Positions 1 to 9,520 of a stretch of 64,000 bases of DNA are shown piece after piece. The stretch is taken from assembly GCF_041345015.1 (NCBI RefSeq), contig NZ_CP166769.1, positions 620,001 through 684,000 on the forward strand, in the 5' to 3' direction. The stretch comes from Bartonella sp. DGB1. GTDB lineage: Bacteria; Pseudomonadota; Alphaproteobacteria; Rhizobiales; Rhizobiaceae. The position numbers were made by a program, and so were the translations under genes. Position 1 is the first letter of the stretch. The number at the start of each line of letters is the position of its first letter. The notes beneath the pieces are model-generated. The model had not been told where the DNA came from. It did not search any database and saw only the letters and a program-made list of their open reading frames with translations.

Positions 1-1700
1 GTATGGCGACTTCAATTCCTCCTCATAATGTTGATGAACTATGTGGTGCTGCTTTATATTTGATTGAAAATCCAACAGCAGAAATAGAACAATTACTTGA
101 GTTTGTAAAAGGTCCAGATTTTCCTACAGGTGGTATTTTAATAGAACCATCATCTTCTATTTTAGAAGCTTATAAAACTGGTAGGGGATCGTTTAGATTA
201 AGAAGTAAATGGCATACAGAAGATACGGGCAGGGGTACTTATCAAATTGTAGTAACTGAAATTCCTTGGCAAGTACAAAAATCTAAGTTAGTTGAAAAAA
301 TAGCAGAATTATTATTAGCTAAAAAAATACCATTGCTGAATGATGTACGCGATGAATCAGCAGAAGATATTAGATTAATATTAGAACCAAAAAATAGACA
401 TGTTAATCCAGATATATTAATGGAATCTTTATTCAAATTAACAGATTTGGAAGCTAAAATATTGCTAAACATGAATGTTTTATCTTACGGAAAAATACCT
501 AATGTTCTACCCCTTAATAAAATATTGTTACAATGGTTAGAGCATAGAAAAGAAGTATTAATTAGAAGATCTAATTTTAGATTGCAAGAAATTAGACAAA
601 GATTAGAAATATTAGCAGGATATTTAATAGCTTATCTTAATATAGATGAAATTATTCGCATTATTCGTGAAGAAGATGATCCTAAATATATGTTGCAAAA
701 TAAATTTTCTTTGACTGATTTACAGACAGAGTCTATCTTAAATATGCGATTAAGATCATTAAGAAAATTAGAAGAAGATCAAATAAAAAAAGAATTTGAT
801 CAATTAAATTGTGAAAAATCCACGTTAGATGATTTAATAAATTCTGATAAAATACAATGGTTAAATATAGCTAAAGAGATACAGCAAGTAAAAGAATTAT
901 TTTCATATAAAACTGAAATAGGAAAAAGAAGAACTCAACTTGAAAAAGCTCCTAATCATAATATAGCTGATATTCAGCAATCTATGATAGAAAAAGAAGA
1001 TGTTACTGTAATAATATCCAAAAAAGGCTGGATAAGAAGTTTAAAAACTCATTTAACTGATCTTGAGAATTTATCTTTTAAAGATAGTGATAATTTACAT
1101 ATTCACATACATGCTAAAACAACAGATAAATTAGTGATAGCAGCTGATAGTGGTAAATTTTATACCTTAAATGTTCATGAATTGCCAACAGGACGTGGAC
1201 ACGGTGAACCATTAAGATTATTGATTGACTTAGAATCAGAGCAGCAAGTTATCGCAGCTTTTATTGCAGAAGAAAATAGTAAATATATATTAGCTTCTGA
1301 GAAAGGATATGGTTTTGTCATTAATTTATCAGATTTATTAGCAACAACCCGTAAGGGAAAACAAGTAATGTTATTAGCAGATCAAGATAAATTAGCTTGT
1401 TGTAAAATAATTAAGGGTGATACTATCGCAGTAATAGGTAGTAATAGGCGTATGCTTATTTTTTCTATGGATCAATTACCAGAGTTACAAAAAGGGAAAG
1501 GCGTACGTTTGCAAAAATATAAAGACGCAATATTAAATGATATTACTATATTTTATGCTAATGATGGCTTAACTTGGCGTGATTCGGCTCAACGATTACA
1601 TGTAAGGCAATTATCTGAATTAACGCAATGGATTTCTAATAGAGCAGCTGTAGGAAAAGAATTACCAAGAGGCTTTCCTAAAAGCGGTAAATTTTCTTAA
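1..1700 (+). CDS. parC: DNA topoisomerase IV subunit A, 5' end cut by window
   Basis: This is the C-terminal two thirds of the topoisomerase IV A subunit, which with ParE decatenates daughter chromosomes. The reading frame is open from the first base, and the first visible residues (G)MATSIPPHN match the conserved GMATxIPPHN segment. That segment lies just after the active-site tyrosine region, which is upstream of the window. A coiled-coil dimerisation region follows, then the C-terminal beta-pinwheel with motifs such as KGWIRS, GRGHGEP and QKGKGVRL. ParC is favoured over GyrA because the pinwheel lacks a clear GyrA box and resembles ParC throughout. No lesion is seen. The gene ends 193 bp before a convergent gene. 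Confidence 0.93.
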   Translation, partial: MATSIPPHNVDELCGAALYLIENPTAEIEQLLEFVKGPDFPTGGILIEPSSSILEAYKTGRGSFRLRSKWHTEDTGRGTYQIVVTEIPWQVQKSKLVEKIAELLLAKKIPLLNDVRDESAEDIRLILEPKNRHVNPDILMESLFKLTDLEAKILLNMNVLSYGKIPNVLPLNKILLQWLEHRKEVLIRRSNFRLQEIRQRLEILAGYLIAYLNIDEIIRIIREEDDPKYMLQNKFSLTDLQTESILNMRLRSLRKLEEDQIKKEFDQLNCEKSTLDDLINSDKIQWLNIAKEIQQVKELFSYKTEIGKRRTQLEKAPNHNIADIQQSMIEKEDVTVIISKKGWIRSLKTHLTDLENLSFKDSDNLHIHIHAKTTDKLVIAADSGKFYTLNVHELPTGRGHGEPLRLLIDLESEQQVIAAFIAEENSKYILASEKGYGFVINLSDLLATTRKGKQVMLLADQDKLACCKIIKGDTIAVIGSNRRMLIFSMDQLPELQKGKGVRLQKYKDAILNDITIFYANDGLTWRDSAQRLHVRQLSELTQWISNRAAVGKELPRGFPKSGKFS

Positions 1701-1729
1701 TTATATAACTGATTTTTATATAGAAAGAA

Positions 1730-1760
1730 ATAGCTATCACACATAATATGCGATAGCTAT
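1730..1760. terminator. putative terminator hairpin between parC and the convergent hexapeptide gene
   Basis: The 9-bp arms atagctatc (1730-1738) and gatagctat (1752-1760) are perfectly complementary, with a 13-nt loop. A short T-rich stretch follows on the plus strand. The position 30 bp after the parC stop fits a terminator. Confidence 0.45.
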
Positions 1761-1893
1761 GATGTTGGATTTTTACTAATGGTTATATATTTGAATAATT
1801 AAGGTAACTAGACGATTTAAGATAATATGCGACTATACGATCTTTATTCGATTTCATTACGTTAATTTCTATTTAGATATCTATTACTAATTA

Positions 1894-2961
1894 TTATTTA
1901 GCTTTGCTATATATTTCAGTATTATCTTTTACCTCTGTACCGTCAGAAATTTCAGCATCTCCGCTCACCTTGGCATTTCCTGAAACCTTAGTTCTATCAA
2001 AAACCTTGGCATTTCCAAAAATTTTAGCTCTATTAGAAACATTAGCGTTATCATATACTTGAGCGTCATCATAGACATTCGCCCATTTTATCCTGGCATT
2101 ATCATAAACTTTAGCGTTTCCAAAAACCTTAGCTTTATCAGAAACAATAGCTTTTCCATAAATCCTGGCATCGCCATAAATCTTAGATTGGTTATGAACT
2201 TTAGCTTCCCCATAAACTTTGGCTCTACCATAAATAATAGCCTCCCCATAAACTTCAGCATTACCATAAACCATAGCATTATCAAAAACCATAGCCAAAA
2301 AAAGCTTAGCATTACCATAAACCTTAGCATTATCTTTTACTATAGACCGTCCCGAGATATTAGCCCCCTCCGAGATTTCAGCCTCACCAAATACACTTGC
2401 TACTTCATGAACTCTGGCATTGCCTGAAACTTTAGCTCTTCCATAAATTTCAGCATAATCATAAATTTTAGCCGTGTCAGAAATTGTAGCCATCCCAGAA
2501 ACCTTAGCATAATCATAAATTTTAGCTTTGCCAGAAATTGTAGCCATCCCAGAAACTTTAGCATTTCCTGAAATTTCAGCATCGTTAGCAATTTCAACAT
2601 AATCATAAATTTTAGCATCACCATAAATTTTAGCATCGTTAAAAATTTTGGCATACTTATAGACTTGGGCATTCTCATAAACCTTAGCGTTGCCATAAAT
2701 TTTAGCATTATCATGTACCCAACTATTACCTGTATGCGATAAATTTTTTTCAGATTGAATAAAACCTCCAAGGTCACCTTCATCAATGTAATCACCTATA
2801 TCTTTTAAAGCTTTAATTCGGCAAAGTCGTACCTCATCTCGTGTTATACATTCGTTAGTGATTACATATTTTTTTTCTGTATCTTTAACTTGAGCTTGTA
2901 TATTGCTAAAGCCCAATATTAAAAAAACACTTAATACTCCTAAAATACTTTTAAAACTCAT
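1894..2961 (-). CDS. secreted hexapeptide-repeat (left-handed beta-helix) protein
   Basis: This 355-residue protein begins with a probable signal peptide (residues 1-23, cleavage after IQA). A short head domain follows (about 30-80) with the motifs RIKALKDIG, GDLGGFI and NLSHTGNSWV. From about residue 81 to the end there are roughly 45 six-residue units of the type AKVYGN or AKISGD. Such repeats form a left-handed parallel beta-helix. The head plus repeats resemble the YdcK-type family of putative hexapeptide transferases and phage-like proteins. Two units are one residue short (around AKLFLA-MVFDN and ARIKWA-NVYDD). All length changes keep the frame, and the 18-bp DNA period makes unit number prone to slippage. 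The function is unknown; the signal peptide suggests an exported structural or surface protein rather than a cytosolic transferase. Confidence 0.8.
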   Translation of the reverse strand: MSFKSILGVLSVFLILGFSNIQAQVKDTEKKYVITNECITRDEVRLCRIKALKDIGDYIDEGDLGGFIQSEKNLSHTGNSWVHDNAKIYGNAKVYENAQVYKYAKIFNDAKIYGDAKIYDYVEIANDAEISGNAKVSGMATISGKAKIYDYAKVSGMATISDTAKIYDYAEIYGRAKVSGNARVHEVASVFGEAEISEGANISGRSIVKDNAKVYGNAKLFLAMVFDNAMVYGNAEVYGEAIIYGRAKVYGEAKVHNQSKIYGDARIYGKAIVSDKAKVFGNAKVYDNARIKWANVYDDAQVYDNANVSNRAKIFGNAKVFDRTKVSGNAKVSGDAEISDGTEVKDNTEIYSKAK

Positions 2962-2989
2962 TGTAACCTCTTAAAATTTTTATTAAAAT

Positions 2990-3225
2990 TTATGATATGT
3001 ACCTAAACTTTCTATAAGCTAGGATAGTTAGATGTTCTAATATTAAAATATGTACGAATTACCTAAAAAAGATGCTGAGTCTGTTTCCTTGCATACTAAT
3101 ATCTATTTATTATAAATTAACGGTATTTAATAATATTACTAATTTTCGTGCTATAGTTATAATATAACCTTCATGATTATTAAAAGAGGTAAGTGGTAAT
3201 TTTATAGGTTTACTTTCAGCTAACC
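2990..3225 (-). pseudogene. decayed tandem copy of the queF 3' half
   Basis: This spacer aligns to queF at an offset of about 257 bp. Shared words include tctataagct near the queF stop, and ttactaattt, cgtgctatagttata, cttcatga and aaaagaggtaag in the body. The copy lies directly 3' of queF on the same strand and carries indels and stops, so it is a relic of a partial tandem duplication. Confidence 0.75.
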
Positions 3226-3246
3226 TCTTTCTAATTAATACGTTGA

Positions 3247-3708
3247 TTATCTACCTCTATAAGCTGGTACTTGTTGTTCAGGAATCCAGATATGTTCAGG
3301 TGCTTTATCTGTTTGCCAAAACACATCAATAGGTATTCCACCTCTTGGATACCAATAGCCACCTATTCTAAGCCAATGGGGGCTTAGTAATGTTACTAAT
3401 TTGCGTGCTATAGTTATAGTACAATCTTCATGAAATGCTCCATGATTACGAAAAGAGGTAAGATATAATTTTAAAGATTTACTTTCAACTAGCCATTGAT
3501 TAGGAACATAATCTATTACTAAATGTGCAAAGTCGGGTTGACCGGTTATTGGGCAGAGAGAAGTAAATTCTGGAGCGGTAAAACGTACACAATATTGAAT
3601 ATCATTTTGTGGATTACTTACTTTTTCCAAGATAGCCGTTTCGGGGTTATTAGGGATATCTGCTTTACTTCCTAATTGTGTTAAATTTTTATAAATATTA
3701 TGATCCAT
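3247..3708 (-). CDS. queF: NADPH-dependent 7-cyano-7-deazaguanine reductase
   Basis: QueF reduces the nitrile of preQ0 to the amine preQ1, the last free-base step before insertion into tRNA for queuosine. The 153-residue length fits the short unimodular class. The nucleophilic Cys52 and Asp59 are in [14 protein letters not shown], and the QueF motif ESKSLK spans residues 75-80. The substrate-binding His93-Glu94 are in NHGAFHED. The gene is 7 bp downstream of queE on the same strand and forms the end of a queC-queD-queE-queF cluster. A decayed copy of its own 3' half lies just after the stop. Confidence 0.95.
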   Translation of the reverse strand: MDHNIYKNLTQLGSKADIPNNPETAILEKVSNPQNDIQYCVRFTAPEFTSLCPITGQPDFAHLVIDYVPNQWLVESKSLKLYLTSFRNHGAFHEDCTITIARKLVTLLSPHWLRIGGYWYPRGGIPIDVFWQTDKAPEHIWIPEQQVPAYRGR

Positions 3709-3715
3709 TTTTAAA

Positions 3716-4444
3716 TTATACTCCTCTTTTATTACCCCAAATTAAGGTATGTAATTGTGGTAATATTTTAACGTTATACCATTTGTCTAAGATAGTATGT
3801 TCTATTAGCCATCTTGTTCTGTCTAAAATACCATCAAGATCTATATCAGCATCTTCCTGGTTATTTTGTGGAGGTGTATGATTACCAGGTTGAAGATAAA
3901 TAGGTAGAAAAGGAAAAATATTAGCTATTTCTTTAGCAAATTTATAATCAGTCTCATTAAAAACTACAAACTTTAAGATAACTTTAGTGTTATTATTTAC
4001 TGATTTTATTGATTTAGTTAAATAATTAAGATTAAATGCCATGTTACTAGAAGGCGGCTTTGGGCTTAATATTAGGTAATCTAATAAAGAAAACCAATTT
4101 TGTGCTATACTACCTTGTGTTTCCATTGCAAAACTATAACCTAGTTTTTTCCCCATAGAAATAAGTTTTTCAAAGGGCTGTATAGCTGGATTGCCTCCTG
4201 AAAGTGAAACTAATAAAGCTTTATTATTAGATAATTTTATTATTTCATCTAGAATATCTGCAGCTTCCATAGCTAACCATTCATTGCGGTATATAGAATC
4301 TACCGCATGTAAGCTATCACACCAACTGCATCTATAATCACATCCCCCTGTACGCACAAATACTGTAGGCATGCCTATCAAGGCACCTTCACCTTGTATA
4401 GTTGGTCCAAAAATTTCACTAACGCGTATTATTTCTTTTTTCAT
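3716..4444 (-). CDS. queE: 7-carboxy-7-deazaguanine synthase (radical SAM)
   Basis: QueE is a radical SAM enzyme that contracts 6-carboxytetrahydropterin to 7-carboxy-7-deazaguanine in preQ0 synthesis. The CxxxCxxC cluster motif is Cys35, Cys39 and Cys42. The N-terminal segment FGPTIQGEG and the SAM-binding GGNP (83-86) are typical. The C-terminus [11 protein letters not shown] also matches the family. Length is 242 residues and the frame is intact. It is followed at 7 bp by queF and is separated from the upstream queD by a 272-bp gap filled with a queD relic. Confidence 0.95.
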   Translation of the reverse strand: MKKEIIRVSEIFGPTIQGEGALIGMPTVFVRTGGCDYRCSWCDSLHAVDSIYRNEWLAMEAADILDEIIKLSNNKALLVSLSGGNPAIQPFEKLISMGKKLGYSFAMETQGSIAQNWFSLLDYLILSPKPPSSNMAFNLNYLTKSIKSVNNNTKVILKFVVFNETDYKFAKEIANIFPFLPIYLQPGNHTPPQNNQEDADIDLDGILDRTRWLIEHTILDKWYNVKILPQLHTLIWGNKRGV

Positions 4445-4501
4445 TCCGCTATACTTTATTTTGTTAAGCTCGTTAATTTCTTTACTATGATGTTGAGATT
4501 A

Positions 4502-4716
4502 TTTTATCAAAATTTATAATATATCTATTGCCGCTGTTTTGCTCAATTAATTTTATAATTTATAAAAATATGGTTTATACTTATCATATAGATATTTGCT
4601 GTAAGAAACTTTAAGCTTTTATTAAGAGTGTTGCTATAAAAAATTTATTAAGATTTATTCATATTTATCTGACTTGTCAGTATGGGTAACTTATTTAATA
4701 TTTAGATTCTATCGTG
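4502..4716 (-). pseudogene. decayed tandem copy of the queD 3' part
   Basis: The spacer between queE and queD aligns to the last 215 bp of queD at an offset of about 215 bp. Examples are tcatatagatatttgct against tcatacagatattttgct, and tggtttatac against tggcttacac, in the same order and spacing. The similarity is weaker than in the ctaB or pyrC copies, so this is an older relic. It fills almost the whole gap. Confidence 0.6.
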
Positions 4717-5073
4717 TTAAGGTCTATATTCTGCCCATGTTTTTGGTGTTTCACTCACCTTAATAGCGCTAACTTCTGGGAAATGTGGCTTACACCAATC
4801 ATACAGATATTTTGCTAAAAATTCTGCAGTAACAGAATCATTATTAAATACCTCATTTAGATGACGATGATCTAAAAAATTATCAATATAATTTTTTAGT
4901 AATGACAATTCTTGATAATCTCTTACAAATCCAAATTGATTTAGTGTTTCACTAGTTAATTCTATCATTACGATATAATTATGTCCATGTAACCTTGCGC
5001 AAGAATGGTCGCTTGGTAAGTTTAATAACTGGTGCGAGGCTGAAAAATGAAATTCTTTAGTTATTTTATACAT
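4717..5073 (-). CDS. queD: 6-carboxy-5,6,7,8-tetrahydropterin synthase
   Basis: QueD converts dihydroneopterin triphosphate to 6-carboxytetrahydropterin, the first committed step to preQ0. The 118-residue protein has the zinc ligands His14 (FSASH), His29 and His31 (LHGHN), with the catalytic Cys25 just before them. Asp68-His69 (LDHRH) and Glu108 (SETPKTWAEY) complete the active site. The start overlaps the end of queC by 8 bp, which indicates translational coupling. No GTP cyclohydrolase gene is seen in this cluster. Confidence 0.95.
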   Translation of the reverse strand: MYKITKEFHFSASHQLLNLPSDHSCARLHGHNYIVMIELTSETLNQFGFVRDYQELSLLKNYIDNFLDHRHLNEVFNNDSVTAEFLAKYLYDWCKPHFPEVSAIKVSETPKTWAEYRP

Positions 5074-5794
5074 TTATATCCTCATTTAATAGTTTGTTAT
5101 TAATAAAATTTTTGTAATTTTCTCTCCAGTAATTTTTATCTTCGTAAAATGTAGGGTCAATTACATTAGCTAAATAAAAAGCCTCTTGTCTTTCTACGCA
5201 TGTACCACATCTGCCACAATGATTGTCTCCGCCTTTGTAGCATGACCAAGTATTTATAAAAGGAGTATTATATTTGTTTCCATCAGCTACTATATCATAT
5301 TTAGTAAGATGTACATAAGGAGCTAATAATTTTATGTCGCTATAGCCTGCAAGAGCTAATTGCTGCATTTTGGCAAAAGACTCTATAAATTCTGGACGGC
5401 AATCTGGATATATAAAATGATCTCCTCCATGTACTGCTAGAGCAACAGCATCTGCTTTATTAGCGCTAGCAATACCAAATGCAAAGGCTAGCATTATTGC
5501 ATTTCTATTTGGTACTACGGTAACTTTCATATTTTCTTGGGTGTAATAACCATCTGGCACGGCTATATTATCAGTTAAAGCTGACCCTGATAATTGTTTG
5601 CCGGCGTGGCTAATATCTAAGAGTATATGTGGTACTTTTAAATTATCAGCGCATATTTTAGCATAATGGAGCTCTTTTGAGTGTTTTTGTCCATAATCAA
5701 AAGAAATTAGCCCAACTAGATTTTGTTCATGAGCTATTTTATATGCAAGAGAAACTGAATCTAGCCCGCCAGAGCAGATGACAAAAGTTTTCAT
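5066..5794 (-). CDS. queC: 7-cyano-7-deazaguanine synthase
   Basis: QueC is the ATP-dependent ligase that turns 7-carboxy-7-deazaguanine into preQ0. The PP-loop SGGLDS is at residues 8-13. The zinc-binding cysteines are Cys185, Cys193, Cys196 and Cys199 (HCGRCGTC). Length (242) is normal. It is the first gene of the que cluster on the minus strand, which reads queC-queD-(relic)-queE-queF-(relic). The start is 55 bp downstream of the hemB stop, so read-through from hemB is possible. Confidence 0.95.
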   Translation of the reverse strand: MKTFVICSGGLDSVSLAYKIAHEQNLVGLISFDYGQKHSKELHYAKICADNLKVPHILLDISHAGKQLSGSALTDNIAVPDGYYTQENMKVTVVPNRNAIMLAFAFGIASANKADAVALAVHGGDHFIYPDCRPEFIESFAKMQQLALAGYSDIKLLAPYVHLTKYDIVADGNKYNTPFINTWSCYKGGDNHCGRCGTCVERQEAFYLANVIDPTFYEDKNYWRENYKNFINNKLLNEDINV

Positions 5795-5849
5795 AATTTT
5801 ATATCCTTGTTTTTTACGGGTAGGCTGCGACCGCTTGATTTATTTTATA

Positions 5850-6851
5850 TTAATATTTATTTTTTTGCAATAATATAGCTGCTTCTTTTGCAAAATAAGT
5901 AAAAATAGCACTGCAACCTGCTCGTTTGAAGGCTAACAGACTTTCTAAAATTGTTGTATCTTTGTTTAGATAGCCATTATCTATGGCTAATTTAATCATA
6001 GTATATTCCCCGGATACTTGATAAGCTAAGATGGGTAGATTGATATTTTCTGCTAATGATTTTATAATATCTAGATAAGGTAACCCTGGTTTAACCATTA
6101 GCATGTCGGCTCCTTCATGTTGGTCTTGCATGGCTTCTCGAATAGCTTCATTAGCATTTGCAGGATTGAGATAATATGTTTTTTTATCTCCATTAAGTAA
6201 ATTTTTAGTGCCGATAGCATCTCTATACGGTCCATAGAAGTTAGATGCAAATTTAGCAGCATAAGATAAGATCGGGATATCAGAAAAATTATTATTATTT
6301 AGGCTTTTTCTAATAGCTGCTATACGGCCATCCATCATATCAGATGGAGCAATAATGTCAGCACCAGCTTGAGCTGCAACAATAGCACCTTTACATAATA
6401 TTTCTATTGTTTCGTCATTCAAAATAACCCCATTTTTAACTATTCCATCGTGACCATGTATAGTATAGGGATCTAAAGCAACATCAACTATTATACCAAT
6501 ATCAAGATTAAGTTTCTTAGCTTGTCTGCAAAAATTATTAGTCAAATTATCAGGGTTTAAAACATATAGACCTTGCTCACATTTAGCTGAGATCGGTTCT
6601 TGTGCAAAAACAGCGACAGCTTTTATACCTAGAGCATATAGACATTGTAACTCTTCTAAGGCCATATCAATAGAAAGACGGTAGATATTTGGCATACTAT
6701 CTATAGGCTCTCTGATATTAGTTCCTGTACATAAAAATATAGGCGCAATAAGATCTGATACATGAAGTCTTGTTTCTTGTATTATTTCTCTTATCCATGA
6801 ATTTTGTCGTAATCTGCGTAGTCTGCGACCTTGGGTAATATTATCAATCAT
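5850..6851 (-). CDS. hemB: delta-aminolevulinic acid dehydratase (porphobilinogen synthase)
   Basis: HemB condenses two 5-aminolevulinate molecules to porphobilinogen in haem synthesis. The two active-site lysines are Lys200 (SYAAK) and Lys254 (LMVKPG). The metal-binding segment reads DVALDPYTIHGHDG (123-136), with aspartates where zinc enzymes have cysteines. It therefore belongs to the magnesium-type alphaproteobacterial class. Length is 333 residues and the frame is intact. It is divergent from the L,D-transpeptidase gene, with a 112-bp gap that should hold promoters for both. Confidence 0.95.
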   Translation of the reverse strand: MIDNITQGRRLRRLRQNSWIREIIQETRLHVSDLIAPIFLCTGTNIREPIDSMPNIYRLSIDMALEELQCLYALGIKAVAVFAQEPISAKCEQGLYVLNPDNLTNNFCRQAKKLNLDIGIIVDVALDPYTIHGHDGIVKNGVILNDETIEILCKGAIVAAQAGADIIAPSDMMDGRIAAIRKSLNNNNFSDIPILSYAAKFASNFYGPYRDAIGTKNLLNGDKKTYYLNPANANEAIREAMQDQHEGADMLMVKPGLPYLDIIKSLAENINLPILAYQVSGEYTMIKLAIDNGYLNKDTTILESLLAFKRAGCSAIFTYFAKEAAILLQKNKY

Positions 6852-6963
6852 ATTTTCTGTATATGTAATGTTTAAAACTGTATATTTACTTGTAATTATA
6901 GGATAACTGTTTTACTATGGCAATGATATTATTTGATTACAAACTATTTAACAGTTTTACAAT

Positions 6964-8187
6964 ATGATTAATAAATTTTTTTCAGTTATTTTAGTTTTGT
7001 CCTTAGCTTCTATAGGGATTGCTTGTAAGCAGAATATACCAAATACTTCAATGGTAGGGGTTGAGTGGGTAAACTCAAAAATTGATTATTTTGTTATTGA
7101 TAATAGCCCTTTAGTATCTAAGCAATCTTTACAAGATATACGCAAAGTTATAAATCGTTATGAAGAAATAGTGCTTAAAGGCGGTTGGACGCGTTTAAAT
7201 AAAAGTGCTATAAATATGGGGTTGAATGCAAAAGGATCTGAAGTTGCTAAATTAAAATATCAGCTCTTTTTATTAGGGGATCTAGAAGATAGATTTTCTG
7301 CAGGTGAGACTTTCGATACACATTTAGAATTAGCTTTACTAAATTATCAAAGACGGCATGGTTTAAAGCCTACTAAAATTGTGGATCAACAAACTTGGAA
7401 TTCATTAATTATTCCTGCTAGTTATCGTTTGCAGCAATTAAAGTTAAATTATAAAAGAATAAAAGAGTTAAACAATAGAACTTCTAAGAACAAAAGATAT
7501 GTTTTGGTAAATATACCTGATGCTAAATTACAATCTGTAGAAAATAATGTAAAAATAGATGAATTTATTGGCGTTGTTGGTAAGATAGATCGTAAAACTC
7601 CTATTCTAGAAGCAAAAATAGCAGAGATAATCTTAAATCCTACTTGGACAGTACCGCAGAATATTGTGAGAAAAGACTTAGTACCTTTAGTAAGAAAATA
7701 TCCTAGTTATTTAATTGATAATAATATCACCATTTATAATATCCATGGTCGAAAAGTTGCACAAGAGTTATTAAATTGGAATAGTGATGAGCCTAATGGT
7801 TATATTTACAAACAAGATCCAGGCGATAATAACGCGATGGCAACTACTAAAATTAATTTTGCTAATCAATATGAAGTCTATATGCATGATACACCAGATC
7901 AAGCTACTTTTGTTCAAGATTCTTTGTTTGATACTTCTGGCTGTATTAGAATTTTAAATATACAATTATTGAATAAATGGTTATTAAAAAATACTTCTGG
8001 TTGGAATAGTGAGAAAATTGAAAAAACTATAGAGAGTAAAAAAACCACTATAATCAAGTTACAAGATGAAGTAAGATTGTATTTTACTTATATTACGGCT
8101 TGGGTTAATTCGAATGGTCAAGTGAATTTTAGAGATGATATTTATAATAGAGATAAAAAAGAAATTTTAGAATCAGATGAGAGGTGA
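6964..8187 (+). CDS. YcbB-like L,D-transpeptidase
   Basis: This envelope enzyme would form 3-3 or protein crosslinks in peptidoglycan. The N-terminus (1-20) is a signal sequence ending in Cys21; SIGIAC is a poor lipobox, so a lipoprotein is possible but not certain. A peptidoglycan-binding repeat lies around residues 115-148 (LNYQRRHGLKPTKIVDQQTW). The YkuD catalytic domain follows, with His308 (YMHDTP) and Cys327 in SGCIRI. Its order and the QDPG segment match the YcbB/LdtD group. A second, shorter L,D-transpeptidase is at 44.1 kb. The stop is 3 bp before the glyA start. Confidence 0.88.
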   Translation: MINKFFSVILVLSLASIGIACKQNIPNTSMVGVEWVNSKIDYFVIDNSPLVSKQSLQDIRKVINRYEEIVLKGGWTRLNKSAINMGLNAKGSEVAKLKYQLFLLGDLEDRFSAGETFDTHLELALLNYQRRHGLKPTKIVDQQTWNSLIIPASYRLQQLKLNYKRIKELNNRTSKNKRYVLVNIPDAKLQSVENNVKIDEFIGVVGKIDRKTPILEAKIAEIILNPTWTVPQNIVRKDLVPLVRKYPSYLIDNNITIYNIHGRKVAQELLNWNSDEPNGYIYKQDPGDNNAMATTKINFANQYEVYMHDTPDQATFVQDSLFDTSGCIRILNIQLLNKWLLKNTSGWNSEKIEKTIESKKTTIIKLQDEVRLYFTYITAWVNSNGQVNFRDDIYNRDKKEILESDER

Positions 8188-8190
8188 TAA

Positions 8191-9483
8191 ATGAGTAACT
8201 ATCGTGACAATTTTTTTAATCAGGACTTACATAGTGCCGATCCTGAAATTTTCACTTTTGTTGGACAAGAATTGTCTCGGCAGCGAAATGATATAGAATT
8301 AATAGCTTCAGAAAATATTGTTTCTAAAGCTGTATTGCAAGCTCAAGGTTCTATTTTAACTAATAAATATGCTGAGGGTTATCCTGGTAAACGTTATTAT
8401 GGTGGATGCGAATATGTAGATAAGATAGAATCTTTAGCGATTGAGAGAGCAAAGAAGCTATTTGGTTGTAATTTTGCTAATGTTCAGCCTAATTCAGGTA
8501 GCCAAATGAATCAAGCCGTTTTTTTAGCTCTGTTACAACCTAATGATACTTTCATGGGGCTAGAGTTAAATTCAGGGGGGCATTTGACTCATGGTTCACC
8601 GGTAAATCTATCTGGTAAATGGTTCAATGCTGTTTCTTATGGAGTAAGAAAAGATACTCAGATCATTGATATGGAGGAGGTATCTCGTCTTGCACATGAA
8701 CATAAACCTAAAGTTATTATTGCAGGAGGTACTTCTTATTCTAAAATTTGGGATTGGAAGGCTTTTAGAGAAATAGCGGATGAGGTAGGCGCTTATTTAA
8801 TGGTAGATATGTCGCATATAGCCGGCTTGGTTGCTGGTGGAGCTCATCCTTCGCCTATTGAATGTGCTCATGTGGTTACAACTACGACGCATAAATCTTT
8901 ACGGGGTCCACGCGGTGGAATGATCTTAAGCAATGATGCTGATATTGCTAAAAAAATTGATATGGCAGTCTTTCCAGGTCTACAAGGTGGACCATTGATG
9001 CATGTGATTGCTGCAAAAGCAGTAGCTTTTAAGGAAGCTTTGCAAGAAGATTTTAAAATTTATGCTCATCAAATAGTAAAAAATGCAAAGGCTGTAGCTA
9101 CAACTTTACAGAATAATGGATATGATATCGTTTCAAATGGAACTGATAATCATTTGCTTGTGGTAGATTTACGTTCTAAAAATTTAAAAGGTCTCACTAG
9201 TGAACGTTCATTAGGAAGAGCGAATTTAATTTGTAATAAGAATGGCGTGCCTTTTGATCAGGCTTCACCTTTTATTACATCTGGAATACGCTTAGGAACA
9301 CCAGCTGGAACTACTCGTGGTTTTAAAGAAAAAGAATTTATTGAAATAGCTAATTTTGTTAGTGAAATTTTAGACGGCTTGCAAAAAGTTGGTGAGGGTG
9401 GCGATAATAGTTTAGTAGAACATAAAGTTAAAGAAAAAGTTTTACAACTATTAAAGGATTTTCCACTTTATCCTGAGTATTAA
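8191..9483 (+). CDS. glyA: serine hydroxymethyltransferase
   Basis: GlyA interconverts serine and glycine and charges tetrahydrofolate with a one-carbon unit. The PLP lysine is Lys235 in [13 protein letters not shown], and Asp206/His209 are in DMSHIAGL. Length (430) is normal. A strong ribosome-binding site (gagagg) sits just before the ATG, next to the preceding stop. In related genomes glyA is usually followed by nrdR and then ribD. Here nrdR is absent and the gap is filled by two decayed copies of the ribD 5' end. Confidence 0.97.
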   Translation: MSNYRDNFFNQDLHSADPEIFTFVGQELSRQRNDIELIASENIVSKAVLQAQGSILTNKYAEGYPGKRYYGGCEYVDKIESLAIERAKKLFGCNFANVQPNSGSQMNQAVFLALLQPNDTFMGLELNSGGHLTHGSPVNLSGKWFNAVSYGVRKDTQIIDMEEVSRLAHEHKPKVIIAGGTSYSKIWDWKAFREIADEVGAYLMVDMSHIAGLVAGGAHPSPIECAHVVTTTTHKSLRGPRGGMILSNDADIAKKIDMAVFPGLQGGPLMHVIAAKAVAFKEALQEDFKIYAHQIVKNAKAVATTLQNNGYDIVSNGTDNHLLVVDLRSKNLKGLTSERSLGRANLICNKNGVPFDQASPFITSGIRLGTPAGTTRGFKEKEFIEIANFVSEILDGLQKVGEGGDNSLVEHKVKEKVLQLLKDFPLYPEY

Positions 9484-9520
9484 TATTGCATAACTAACAC
9501 TTTATTGAATTATCGTTAAC

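Noticed and set aside
2059-2795. Several open frames opposite to or shifted within the hexapeptide gene
   Set aside because: They come from the 18-bp repeat of the real gene, have only repeat-derived sequence and no ribosome-binding sites.
4445-4716. preQ1 riboswitch near the que genes
   Set aside because: No convincing preQ1 aptamer was recognised upstream of queC or queE, and this gap aligns to queD coding sequence.
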